64,000 bases of DNA, taken from NCBI RefSeq assembly GCF_014334135.1, contig NZ_CP060497.1, positions 620,001 through 684,000 on the forward strand, written 5' to 3'. Below, piece after piece: positions 32,489 through 41,101 of this stretch. A program made the position numbers and the translations under genes. The stretch's first letter is position 1. The number at the start of each line of letters is the position of its first letter. The notes under the pieces are model-generated. The model saw only the letters and a program-made list of their open reading frames with translations. It was not told the origin of the DNA and did no database searches. This stretch comes from Olivibacter sp. SDN3 (GTDB lineage: Bacteria; Bacteroidota; Bacteroidia; Sphingobacteriales; Sphingobacteriaceae).

Positions 32489-32787
32489 TGGTTTTTTATT
32501 TAGATTAAAATACGCTATTTCGACTTAGCACATACATGTTTACAAAATTTAAAGATATTATAATTGGCTCTCTAATTTCCATGCTCACTATTTGGTGATT
32601 TTTCATTCCATTTACCGAATAGCATCCACGTATGGCTATGGACTTTCAATTTTAATAAATAAAATGACTTTTTTTTTCTTTTTTGAGCAAATAATTTACG
32701 ATATCGATTGCGTAATTTATATCTTGTTCTCTTTAGTAATAAATATTAAAATAGCTATTTTCGGCAAAACTAACCTTGATAGTAAAA
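32489..32787. promoter_or_regulatory. Divergent control region of the hexuronate cluster
   Basis: A 299-base AT-rich gap serves the minus-strand uxu operon and the plus-strand kdgK-eda operon. No reliable TAnnTTTG pair can be fixed on either side; a TATCTTTA on the minus strand near 32560 is the closest. A partial palindrome around ACATGT (about 32530-32540) is a weak operator candidate for the LacI protein. Confidence 0.4.
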
Positions 32788-33789
32788 ATGAATATCAATT
32801 CAGATTCCTCAGTGGCCGTGTTTGGAGAGCTCCTTCTTAGGGTAAGCACCCAAACTGATAATTTTATAAATAGTGACAGGGGCATATCCATTTATGCTGG
32901 TGGTTCTGAAGCCAATGTTGCTTCTTCGTTAGCAGGAATGGGCACAAAGGTTTCCTATATAAGCTGTATTCCTGACAATCAACTTACTGGTCAAGCACTG
33001 AATGCACTCGAACAACGTGAGATTGATATTAGCAAATGTCTGTTCTCTGGCGATCGTCTGGGGTTATATTTTCTATTATCGGCCAATGGGTTAAGTAAAG
33101 GAGATGTTGTTTACGATCGTAAGTTTTCTTCCTTTAGTATGCTCAGAACTGGCATGATCGATTGGGATACGCTATTAGAGGGTCACTCTTGGTTTCATTG
33201 GACAGCATTAACTCCAGCGTTAAACGTACATTTAGTTGATGTTTGTCATGAGGCCTTATCGGTCGCAAAAAAAAAGGGTTTAACGATCTCTGTAGATCTA
33301 AATTACCGTAATAAATTGTGGAATTATGGTAAGCAACCCATTGATGTAATGCCAGATTTGGTATCTTATTGTGATGTGATTATGGGAAATATATGGGCTG
33401 CTAACACCATGTTAGGCACTCCTGTCGATACGTCTTTAGACAGAGATACTTCTAAGACAACCTATCTCGAGCACGCTACTGCTTCTGCAGAAGCAATATT
33501 TAAAAATTTCAGTCAGTGTAAACATATTGCATACACTTTCCGTTTTATGGATGCTCCAAACCACAACTTATTTTACGGGACCTACCATACCAAGCAAGCC
33601 AATTTCTTTTCCGAAACTTATGAGACCCAACGGGTAATTGATCGTATTGGAAGTGGCGACGCCTTTATGGGTGGTCTTATACACGCCTTGACTACGCACA
33701 AAAGCGATCAGCAAGTTGTAGATATGGCCACTTCTGCTGGCTTTAAAAAGCTATTTGTTAAAGGGGATTTAGGCGACGGCAGTTATTAG
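32788..33789 (+). CDS. kdgK: 2-keto-3-deoxygluconate kinase (PfkB family)
   Basis: Phosphorylates KDG to KDPG with ATP. About 333 residues from the ATG at 32788; a TTG four codons upstream is less likely. PfkB signatures are GGSEANVASSLAGMG near residue 38 and the anion-hole IGSGDAFMGGLIHA near 290, where the usual GAGD is GSGD. The SDLNYRNKLW-like stretch (VDLNYRNKLW) is typical of KDG kinases. Context with uxuA upstream and eda downstream makes KDG the likely substrate. It ends 20 bases before eda. Confidence 0.9.
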   Translation: MNINSDSSVAVFGELLLRVSTQTDNFINSDRGISIYAGGSEANVASSLAGMGTKVSYISCIPDNQLTGQALNALEQREIDISKCLFSGDRLGLYFLLSANGLSKGDVVYDRKFSSFSMLRTGMIDWDTLLEGHSWFHWTALTPALNVHLVDVCHEALSVAKKKGLTISVDLNYRNKLWNYGKQPIDVMPDLVSYCDVIMGNIWAANTMLGTPVDTSLDRDTSKTTYLEHATASAEAIFKNFSQCKHIAYTFRFMDAPNHNLFYGTYHTKQANFFSETYETQRVIDRIGSGDAFMGGLIHALTTHKSDQQVVDMATSAGFKKLFVKGDLGDGSY

Positions 33790-33809
33790 TTATGAATTAA
33801 AATATAGAA

Positions 33810-34484
33810 ATGAAAACCATACAAGAAAGTATTGAGCATATAAAAAGATTCCCGGTTATTCCAGTTTATTATAACGACGATCCTCAAACCTGTATAGCGA
33901 TTCTGGACGCTTGTTATCAAGGTGGTATTCGTGTGTTTGAATTTGTTAACAGAGGAACTCGAGCGTTGGCAAATTTCGAACAACTTAAAAGTTATCGAGA
34001 TGAACATTTACCCACTTTACAGCTAGGTATCGGCACGATTAAGCAAGCAGATACAGCGGCTGAATACCTGGAACTAGGTGCAGACTTCATCGTCAGTCCA
34101 ATTATAAATCCTTCCATAGCATCCATAACACTGCAGAAAAACATCTTATGGATACCGGGCTGCATGACACCTACTGAGATTCATAAAGCGGAAGAACTTG
34201 GAGCACCACTAGTAAAACTCTTTCCAGGGAGCACCTTAGGACCCGACTTCTTAAAAGCCATAAAGCCTTTGTTTAGAGATATGCTCTTTATGCCTACTGG
34301 AGGCGTTAACCCTGATCAACTTAGTATATCAAAGTGGTTTGACGCAGGGGTTAGTGCCGTCGGAATGGGGTCTAAACTATTTGAGCCTCCCGCAGACGCA
34401 AAAGACTACAATTGGCTAACCGCCAAATGTCAGGAAGTTATGCGTTTTTCACCCGTCTCATCTTTACGGGGTCCCAGTGCATAA
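33810..34484 (+). CDS. eda: KDPG aldolase (2-dehydro-3-deoxyphosphogluconate aldolase)
   Basis: Splits KDPG into pyruvate and glyceraldehyde-3-phosphate. 224 residues. Seen are the catalytic Glu in GGIRVFEFVNRG, GIGTIKQADTAAEYLELGADFIVSP, and the Schiff-base Lys in LVKLFPGSTLGPDFLKA, then MPTGGVNPDQL. The last dozen residues (SPVSSLRGPSA) look like a run-on past the family's usual end. They overlap the 3' end of the Gfo/Idh/MocA gene on the other strand by 47 bases. It completes the glucuronate route with kdgK. Confidence 0.94.
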   Translation: MKTIQESIEHIKRFPVIPVYYNDDPQTCIAILDACYQGGIRVFEFVNRGTRALANFEQLKSYRDEHLPTLQLGIGTIKQADTAAEYLELGADFIVSPIINPSIASITLQKNILWIPGCMTPTEIHKAEELGAPLVKLFPGSTLGPDFLKAIKPLFRDMLFMPTGGVNPDQLSISKWFDAGVSAVGMGSKLFEPPADAKDYNWLTAKCQEVMRFSPVSSLRGPSA

Positions 34485-35859
34485 TTTGTTTTTCGTATAA
34501 ACTGAGATTAGCGGCAAGCGCTGGGGCTGCTGTTCTCAATGCAAACGTCGGGCCTTCTACGGTATCTTCATTGGTACGTATCGCATTAAACCAATTCTCC
34601 AGATGGTCAACACGCATATCGTAACCACGGGGAGCTTCGAATATGAGCTCGCCCACCGGTGATACCCGAGGTTTCACGTCCTTGTATTTTTGGTTGTATT
34701 CTTTCACAAATTGCTCCTGTATTTTTTCGGGAAACGTATCGAACGTATCCCATCCACCGTATCCAGGCGCTTCTGGCAGCTGCTTATTTACCACTTTAAC
34801 ACTATAATCATTTAACACCATTTCTCCTTCCGAACCTACGAGACGCATGCGATCGCCCCCACCGGAACCATCAATAAAATTCACTCTTAGCGAGAGGTTA
34901 AAGGCCGGATGCTGATCGGTTTCCGGATAGTCAAACAAGCCCAACATCAAATCAGCCACATCTCTTCCGTCCTTCCAATAATTTAAGCCTCCGCTAGCAT
35001 AAATTCTATTAGGTCCAACTGAACTCGTAATGGTATGTAGTCTGGTAAACAGGTGAACAAATAGATCGCCAGCCATGCCGGTGCCATAATCTTGATAATT
35101 ACGCCATCTGAAAAAACGTACCGGGTCAAAGGGCAGATCGGTTACACCACCTTGAAACGTCTTCCAATCGCAAGTTATCTCAGAAGCATCAGGTGGTATA
35201 GAATATTGCCATGCTCCTTTTGGGTCAAAACGATCGGTATAGACCTCCACAAAATTTAATTGTCCTATCGCTCCATTTTCAAACAGTTCTTTCGCTTTAT
35301 GTATCACGATTGAGCTGGCCCACTGACTCCCCACCTGGAAAGCTACTTTTGTATCCTTATGAACCCTCACAATTTCCTCTCCCTCTTCGATTTCTTTTAC
35401 CATTGGCTTTTCGCAATAAACTGCCTTACCTTTTTTCATAGCCTCAATGGCCTGTCGAGCATGCCAATGGTCGGGCGTCGAAATAATCACCGCGTCAACA
35501 GAGGGGTCGTCTAAAATCTCTTCGTAATTTCGCTTACCCTTCACTTGCGCACCATACAACTCCTTTAAACGTATCAAATGCCCATCATAACAATCAGCCC
35601 CTGCTACCAATTCTACACCATCAGTCTTTAACCCAGCGTCAAGGTTTCCAAAACCCATAATCCCTAAACCTATTGCCGCAACATTGATCCGATCATTCGC
35701 AGGCACCTTACCTCGTCGTTTTAGTAGCTGAACATTTTTACCCTCAATAGTTGCCGCTTCCGCTAATACTGTTGGAGCAGAGGCGGCTATTATCGCAGAT
35801 CCACCTAATTGCTTAATAAATTTCCTCCGTGAATGGTTTTTCTCTGCCTTAGACATCAT
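34438..35859 (-). CDS. Tat-exported Gfo/Idh/MocA family oxidoreductase
   Basis: A 473-residue NAD(P)-binding oxidoreductase with a twin-arginine signal (SRRKFIKQLGG at about 9-20, then a hydrophobic stretch ending near VLAEA). The Rossmann part has VAAIGLGIMGFGNLDAG and the conserved VYCEKPM. A DAVIISTPDHWHARQA segment is typical of exported members. It is probably periplasmic, with a tightly bound cofactor. Substrate is unknown. Some exported relatives act as glycosidases of the GH109 type, but the sequence does not prove that. It lies between the hexuronate genes and the PUL and overlaps eda tail to tail. Confidence 0.9.
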   Translation of the reverse strand: MMSKAEKNHSRRKFIKQLGGSAIIAASAPTVLAEAATIEGKNVQLLKRRGKVPANDRINVAAIGLGIMGFGNLDAGLKTDGVELVAGADCYDGHLIRLKELYGAQVKGKRNYEEILDDPSVDAVIISTPDHWHARQAIEAMKKGKAVYCEKPMVKEIEEGEEIVRVHKDTKVAFQVGSQWASSIVIHKAKELFENGAIGQLNFVEVYTDRFDPKGAWQYSIPPDASEITCDWKTFQGGVTDLPFDPVRFFRWRNYQDYGTGMAGDLFVHLFTRLHTITSSVGPNRIYASGGLNYWKDGRDVADLMLGLFDYPETDQHPAFNLSLRVNFIDGSGGGDRMRLVGSEGEMVLNDYSVKVVNKQLPEAPGYGGWDTFDTFPEKIQEQFVKEYNQKYKDVKPRVSPVGELIFEAPRGYDMRVDHLENWFNAIRTNEDTVEGPTFALRTAAPALAANLSLYEKQIMHWDPVKMRRVKNA

Positions 35860-35996
35860 TTATATCAGTTTAAAATCATCTAAAACTACAAATTATTATG
35901 ATAATTCGTATGGCTAAATTACAAACAGCCCCTTCCGGTATTCAATTTTCCTATCTGTACCCAGCACTCGTTCAGTTATCGACACCTACCAATCTT

Positions 35997-37538
35997 TTAG
36001 TACCCTGGGTTCTGGGTTAAATTTTGGTTATTCAACACTTCCACTTGTGGCAATGGAAGACGGATGTGCTTACCTACTTCGAAGTTATTGAAGTCTGGAT
36101 CCCGTCTAGCTACCTCTGCCACCGCATCTTCCGTATCTAAATCGCCCCACCTTTTGAGGTCTGCCCAACGTACACTTTCTCCGCATAATTCCAACACACG
36201 TTCCGTTTTCAACCGCTCCTTAAATGCTTCCTGGCTGGCCAATGCCGCACCATGGTTTTCCATTAATTGCGGTAAACCCACTCTATTTCGCACCTCATCA
36301 ACATAAACCACTGCCTCAGCTGTATTACCCAGCTCATTCAATACTTCTGCATACATTAACAAGATATCGGCATAGCGCACCAGGCGAAAATTATTCTGTG
36401 CATAATAATCCTCATTATCCCGGTAATAATCACGGGCATATTTTCTAAACCACGCCTCGTCTGCATCCCAGTCCCACGCTCTACCATATACTCGATCACC
36501 AAAATCAGCTTCCAAGTCGGGATAAAACAAGGTATGGCGCAGCCTCGGGTCAAGCTCACCAGCAGTGGTGTTCTCCTCTTTAAATACCTCTACCATCCAA
36601 TATCTTGCTTGACCATCAGACCATCCAATACTTCTCGGCGCTAAAAATTGTTGCCGGTGGCTACTCATCATCTGTGCGGGGCCATCGCCATCTTCCGGCG
36701 TCTTATGCTCATCAGAGAATTGAATTTCAAATACCGATTCGCTGTTATTCTCATTTAAATGTGTAAAGTTATCTTCATAATTGGCGATCAAACTATAATT
36801 CCCCGCGCCCTCCCCGGTGAAGAAATAGTCTAAGGCCATTTTTGCTTCCTGCCATTTGTGCTGCTGCATATACGTTCTGGCGAGATAAGCGTTTACCGCA
36901 CCCTTCGTGGGCCTTCCAATATTGGCATCATCCCAGGTTACCGGTAATAATTCCAGCGCCTCCGTCAAATCCTGTTCTACCTGCGCCCATACCTCGGTAA
37001 GCGTATTTTGAAGCGGTAGGTCGTCCGGTTCAGACGAATGTAATACCAGTGGCACATTTTCCCAAAGTAAGGCTGCGTAATAATAATGAAAGGCGCGCAG
37101 GAATTTCGCTTGCCCTAGGATCCTATTTTTTTCCTCTTCATCTGCAAATTCGATTTCCGGCACATTATCCAATACCTGATTGCATCTGAATATGGACTTA
37201 TAAGTATCCTTCCAAGTAAATACATTTCCTTCGCCAAAATTATAGTTGATGTACTGAAAGCGGGTCCAATCGGCCAATTCTACCCAAGGGCTTCTACTAA
37301 AACCTTCGTCGGATGTAAGGTCTAAACGAAAATACATCCATCTAGCCCAGAGTCCGGGCTTATAAAACATCGCATATATGGAGTTGACCCCTCTACGTGC
37401 GTCTTCCTCCGATTGCCAAAAAACATCTTCTGTAGGTGTGTTTGGGTTTTCAATATTTAGCAGATCTTTCTTGCAACCGCTAAAGGCGATTATTAACAAA
37501 AAAGCTATCGTGACAGTTTTATGTGGTATCGATTCCAT
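35997..37538 (-). CDS. SusD/RagB family nutrient-binding lipoprotein (pair 1)
   Basis: Outer-membrane surface glycan-binding lipoprotein, 513 residues, partner of the SusC-like transporter encoded 21 bases upstream. The lipobox is AFSGC with Cys22, followed by KKDLLNIENPNTPTEDVFW. Tetratricopeptide-like helices follow (RAFHYYYAALLWENVPLVL, AYLARTYMQQHKW), and the C-terminal SusD domain contains YADILLMYAEVLNELG and ERVLELCGESVRWADLKRWG. The C terminus NQNLTQNPGY is typical. The glycan bound cannot be deduced. Confidence 0.96.
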   Translation of the reverse strand: MESIPHKTVTIAFLLIIAFSGCKKDLLNIENPNTPTEDVFWQSEEDARRGVNSIYAMFYKPGLWARWMYFRLDLTSDEGFSRSPWVELADWTRFQYINYNFGEGNVFTWKDTYKSIFRCNQVLDNVPEIEFADEEEKNRILGQAKFLRAFHYYYAALLWENVPLVLHSSEPDDLPLQNTLTEVWAQVEQDLTEALELLPVTWDDANIGRPTKGAVNAYLARTYMQQHKWQEAKMALDYFFTGEGAGNYSLIANYEDNFTHLNENNSESVFEIQFSDEHKTPEDGDGPAQMMSSHRQQFLAPRSIGWSDGQARYWMVEVFKEENTTAGELDPRLRHTLFYPDLEADFGDRVYGRAWDWDADEAWFRKYARDYYRDNEDYYAQNNFRLVRYADILLMYAEVLNELGNTAEAVVYVDEVRNRVGLPQLMENHGAALASQEAFKERLKTERVLELCGESVRWADLKRWGDLDTEDAVAEVARRDPDFNNFEVGKHIRLPLPQVEVLNNQNLTQNPGY

Positions 37539-37559
37539 AGTGTATTTCCCTCAATTTAA

Positions 37560-40500
37560 TTAAAAGCCAAACTGCAAGCCCAAAGAATAGGTTTTTAAGT
37601 TCGGAAAACTAAAATTATCAAAGCCCCGTTCGTAGATACTAGGGTTATTGAACTCAGGATCCAAACCTTGATATTTCGTAAACGTCAGGAGGTTTTGTCC
37701 TGATAAAGTAACCTGTCCTCGTTCAAAACCTATTTTTTTTATCAGGTCGACTGGCAGGGTATATGACAGACTGATGTATTTTAACCGCAGAAAGCTCCCG
37801 TTCTCCAGCCATCTATCGGTATCTCCACGAGCATTCAACGTAGACCCGTAATACATTCTCGGAACATCGGTGTTTGGATTTTCAGGTGTCCAAGGCTGAA
37901 TACCTGCACGATAATTGGAATTATCATCAAAACGATCCACCACACTATGATAACCGTTATATACGGTGGCACCAAAAGCTCCAAACCAATTCATCGTTAA
38001 CGCAAAATCCTTATAAGAAGCGCCCATGTTCAATCCAAGTTCTACATCCGACCAAGGAGAGCCCACTACTACCTTATCATCGTTGGTGATCTGTCCGTCA
38101 CCGTTATTATCTTTATACCGGATATCTCCGGGTTGCGCACTGGGTTGAATTACTCGACCGGCCTCATTGGTATAATTATTAACTTCTTCTTCCGACTGAA
38201 AAAGGCCATCTGTTTCCAGTACAAACCACATTCCGGCAGGCTGTCCGATTTGGGTCACCGTATTACCTACGAAAATATTATTCCTGCCGTAACCCAACGC
38301 GGTTACTTTATTTCTCAAGGTCGTAATGTTGGCATTTACGTAGTAATTAAACACCTTGCTGCTCTCATTATATCCCAAAGAAAGCTCCACTCCGGTGTTT
38401 TTCAAATTTGCCGCATTGGCAATGGGCGGATCTCCATCATGCCCTGTCGTGAGCGCAATAGGCATAGCCGTTAACACATCTTTTGTGTCTGAAATAAAAT
38501 ACTCGGCGGTGAGGGTAAGTTTGTTATTCAAAAGACTGGCATCCATCCCAAAATTCTTCTGGATCAAGGTTTCCCAACGCAGGTTTGGGTTTACCAGTGC
38601 GACCTTAATCGCACCAGGCGAAATCAGCTGGTCGCGTCCCATGGCAATAGTAGAAAAGGTGTTAATAACCGATAGATAATCCCAATAACCTATATTACTA
38701 TTTCCCAGTTCACCGTAACTTGCCCGCACTTTTAAATCATCTATCCAAGACACATCAAAAAACTTCTCGTTGCTTAAACGCCAAGCTCCCGAAAGAGAGG
38801 GAAAATTCCCCCATTGATTATCCCGTCCTAGCCTCGAACTTCCATCTCTGCGCACCACACCATTCACCAGAAAACGATTATCATAATTATACTCTACACG
38901 AGCCAAATAAGAAAGAATGATTGCCTCTTCCCTAAAACCGCCTGTCTGTGGTTCATTTCCTTGATCAAGTTCACTGTAATAACCTCCCCTTCCGTCGGGA
39001 ACGAGATTTCTTTTCATCCCCGAAATCTGCGCATAAAGATCTCTTTGATAAGTCTGCCCTACTACTGCATTTATGCTGTGCTTACCAAACTCTTTATTAA
39101 AGGTGAGCGTATTCTCAATCAAAGTCGACTGAAACCGCCCCCGATATTCGTCGGCGATAGACGGTTGAAAATCCTGGTTGAGCGACCAATTGCCTTCTTT
39201 ACGCAGGTGTGCATAATGGTCACTACTGGTTTCATATCCCAAATTAAAACGGTAAGTGAGGAACGAAACCGGTTTTAATTCCGACCAGACGTTGCCCCGT
39301 ATCCGCAAATTCTCGTTATAACTATCGTCCAGATCAGCTAAAGCTACAGGATTGCTACCAAAAGTACGTCCCCTGCGTTCATGACCATAGCCGTAGCCGC
39401 CCGGGTTATTGGCGTCATATATAGGAATAGTTGGTAATAAGCGCACCACGTCTGCATAAGGGTTTCCAGACATTTCATCGCTTCTAGCATTGCTAATGGC
39501 AAGATTTTCTCCGATACTGAAAATACCTTTCGTACCTTGAGTATTCACCCTGAAACTAATACGATCAAAATCTGTACTGATTACGGCGCCTTTATTGCCA
39601 AAGTAGTTGCCGGATACGAGATAACTTCCACTTTCACCTCCTCCAGAGAACATCATATTATAGTCCTGCATATTACCTGTCTGAAAAGCTGCATTTTGCC
39701 AATCCGTTTCCTGGCTAAGGTCCAGCTCTTGTCGATTCTCTCCCGCATTATCATAAGCCGTAAAGTTAAGTCGGGCAAATTCTTCTGTTCGTGCTAACTT
39801 ATACCGCGGGGTGGTTTGCACGCTACTCGTCCCGGAGAACTCTACTTTCATCGGTCCCTTAGCTCCTTTCTTTGTTGTAATGATGATAACGCCATTTGCT
39901 GCCCGTGACCCATATATGGCAGCCGCGGACGCATCTTTGAGTACTTGAACGGATTCTATATCATTGGGATTAAAATCACGATTAGCTGTACTGATCATCC
40001 CGTCAATTACGTATAAGGGATTGGTACCACTAAAATTTTTCAACCCTCTGATCTCTACTTTAGCTTCTGACCCCGGACTGCCACTGCTCCTGACGTTCAC
40101 ACCGGAAGCTAAACCCTGCAATGCCTCACCCATGGTTGTCGTTTGTCTTTTTGTTAATTCAGAAGTATTCACCACAGAAACAGCTCCGGTCAGATCCCGT
40201 TTTTGCTGTGTGCCATACCCCACTACAACGACTTCGTCCAACGCATTTTCTTCTGGTCGTAAAGTAACGTTAATCACAGACTGCCCCTTTACAGGAACTT
40301 CCTGTGTAGCGTAACTTACGTAAGAAAAAACCAAAATGGCCGACGTATCCGCGATGTTTATTTCATACCTTCCATTTTCATCTGTGGAGACTGCCGTAGA
40401 AGTATTCTTAAGCTTTACGCTTACTGCTGGAATGACAGCTCCCTGTTCATCCTTAACAATTCCAGAAACAAGGTCTTGTGCAGACGCTATGTTTACAGAA

Positions 40501-40577
40501 AAAGACATTAAAAGCCCCAAAAGCAGTATACCTAAAAGCATGAAAGCTTGTTTTGCTACGATTCGTGCATGCATCAT
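37560..40577 (-). CDS. SusC/RagA family TonB-dependent transporter (pair 1)
   Basis: Outer-membrane TonB-dependent glycan importer of 1005 residues. It has a signal peptide (to about residue 33), a carboxypeptidase-like regulatory domain (VSGIVKDEQGAVIPAVSVKLKNT) at about 38-115, a plug starting DEVVVVGYGTQQKRDLTGAV with IRGLKNFSGTNPLYVIDG and KDASAAAIYGSRAANGVIIITT, and a C-terminal 22-strand barrel ending in LGLQFGF. No STN domain is present. A TACCTTTG -7 box lies 58 bases upstream, and about 100 bases upstream is a block shared with the second susC promoter. Confidence 0.97.
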   Translation of the reverse strand: MMHARIVAKQAFMLLGILLLGLLMSFSVNIASAQDLVSGIVKDEQGAVIPAVSVKLKNTSTAVSTDENGRYEINIADTSAILVFSYVSYATQEVPVKGQSVINVTLRPEENALDEVVVVGYGTQQKRDLTGAVSVVNTSELTKRQTTTMGEALQGLASGVNVRSSGSPGSEAKVEIRGLKNFSGTNPLYVIDGMISTANRDFNPNDIESVQVLKDASAAAIYGSRAANGVIIITTKKGAKGPMKVEFSGTSSVQTTPRYKLARTEEFARLNFTAYDNAGENRQELDLSQETDWQNAAFQTGNMQDYNMMFSGGGESGSYLVSGNYFGNKGAVISTDFDRISFRVNTQGTKGIFSIGENLAISNARSDEMSGNPYADVVRLLPTIPIYDANNPGGYGYGHERRGRTFGSNPVALADLDDSYNENLRIRGNVWSELKPVSFLTYRFNLGYETSSDHYAHLRKEGNWSLNQDFQPSIADEYRGRFQSTLIENTLTFNKEFGKHSINAVVGQTYQRDLYAQISGMKRNLVPDGRGGYYSELDQGNEPQTGGFREEAIILSYLARVEYNYDNRFLVNGVVRRDGSSRLGRDNQWGNFPSLSGAWRLSNEKFFDVSWIDDLKVRASYGELGNSNIGYWDYLSVINTFSTIAMGRDQLISPGAIKVALVNPNLRWETLIQKNFGMDASLLNNKLTLTAEYFISDTKDVLTAMPIALTTGHDGDPPIANAANLKNTGVELSLGYNESSKVFNYYVNANITTLRNKVTALGYGRNNIFVGNTVTQIGQPAGMWFVLETDGLFQSEEEVNNYTNEAGRVIQPSAQPGDIRYKDNNGDGQITNDDKVVVGSPWSDVELGLNMGASYKDFALTMNWFGAFGATVYNGYHSVVDRFDDNSNYRAGIQPWTPENPNTDVPRMYYGSTLNARGDTDRWLENGSFLRLKYISLSYTLPVDLIKKIGFERGQVTLSGQNLLTFTKYQGLDPEFNNPSIYERGFDNFSFPNLKTYSLGLQFGF

Positions 40578-40674
40578 AAGTTTTTTGGTTAGTGATTTGT
40601 TCGCAAAGACCCCCTCAAGGCTCTAATACTTATTCAAAGGTAGGTGAAGGCATCAAACGATAGTTAAATCGATA

Positions 40675-40703
40675 GTATCAATATTTCAGCAAATTGTTTC
40701 ATT
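40675..40703 (-). promoter_or_regulatory. Candidate regulator-binding block before susC pair 1
   Basis: These 29 bases align without gaps to 46122-46150 before susC pair 2 with 24 identities. Distance to the susC start is 98 bases. The order is GTATCAAT, then a TCAGCAAA copy 11 bases later, then a weak third copy. Confidence 0.6.
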
Positions 40704-40863
40704 TAACTATTTCAGACGGGTACTGCTGTGCATCCGGTATTAAATGAGCCATGTGGAGGCTTTTTAGGATATTAAAGCTCATCAAAACTAGAATAAAAGT
40801 AATAGTAAACTTATATTGAATAAAGAAAGATATTACTTTTAACCGTATTTCCATCGTAAATAT

Positions 40864-40902
40864 ACCGTAAATTTACCGTATATAATACGGTAAATTTACG
40901 GT
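40864..40902. repeat. Perfect 18-bp inverted repeat
   Basis: ACCGTAAATTTACCGTAT (40864-40881) and its exact complement (40885-40902) are separated by three bases. Each arm contains the smaller palindrome GTAAATTTAC, so the site is a palindrome of palindromes. There is no T-run. Related half-sites (CCGTATTT and CGTAAATA) lie just to the left. Confidence 0.85.
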
Positions 40903-41101
40903 TAAGAAACGATCAATAAACGGTCAATAGTACCTTCTTTTGTGAATCTTTATAATTTCTTTCTTATTTTAATTGTATTTTATTATCATAAATAGCCGCT
41001 ATTCGGTAGATCTCAACTGACAGCTCGAGACTGTCTTTTCAGTCAGATGCCCACGAACAATTTTCTTGCCGCGTAGGCATCTGACTTACAGATTTCTATA
41101 T

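Larger units (their letters stand above)
40578..41101 (-). promoter_or_regulatory. Control region of susC pair 1, with palindromes
   Basis: A 524-base gap without genes. Reading toward susC it holds, in order, an 11-bp inverted repeat AGTCAGATGCC/GGCATCTGACT (41041-41051 with 41076-41086) and a GACAG/CTGTC hairpin (41019-41035), both likely 3' UTR structure of the upstream susD. A large perfect palindrome follows at 40864-40902. Then come the block shared with the other susC promoter at 40675-40703 and a TACCTTTG -7 box on the minus strand at 40642-40635. No clear -33 box is present, as expected for an activator-dependent promoter. Confidence 0.65.
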
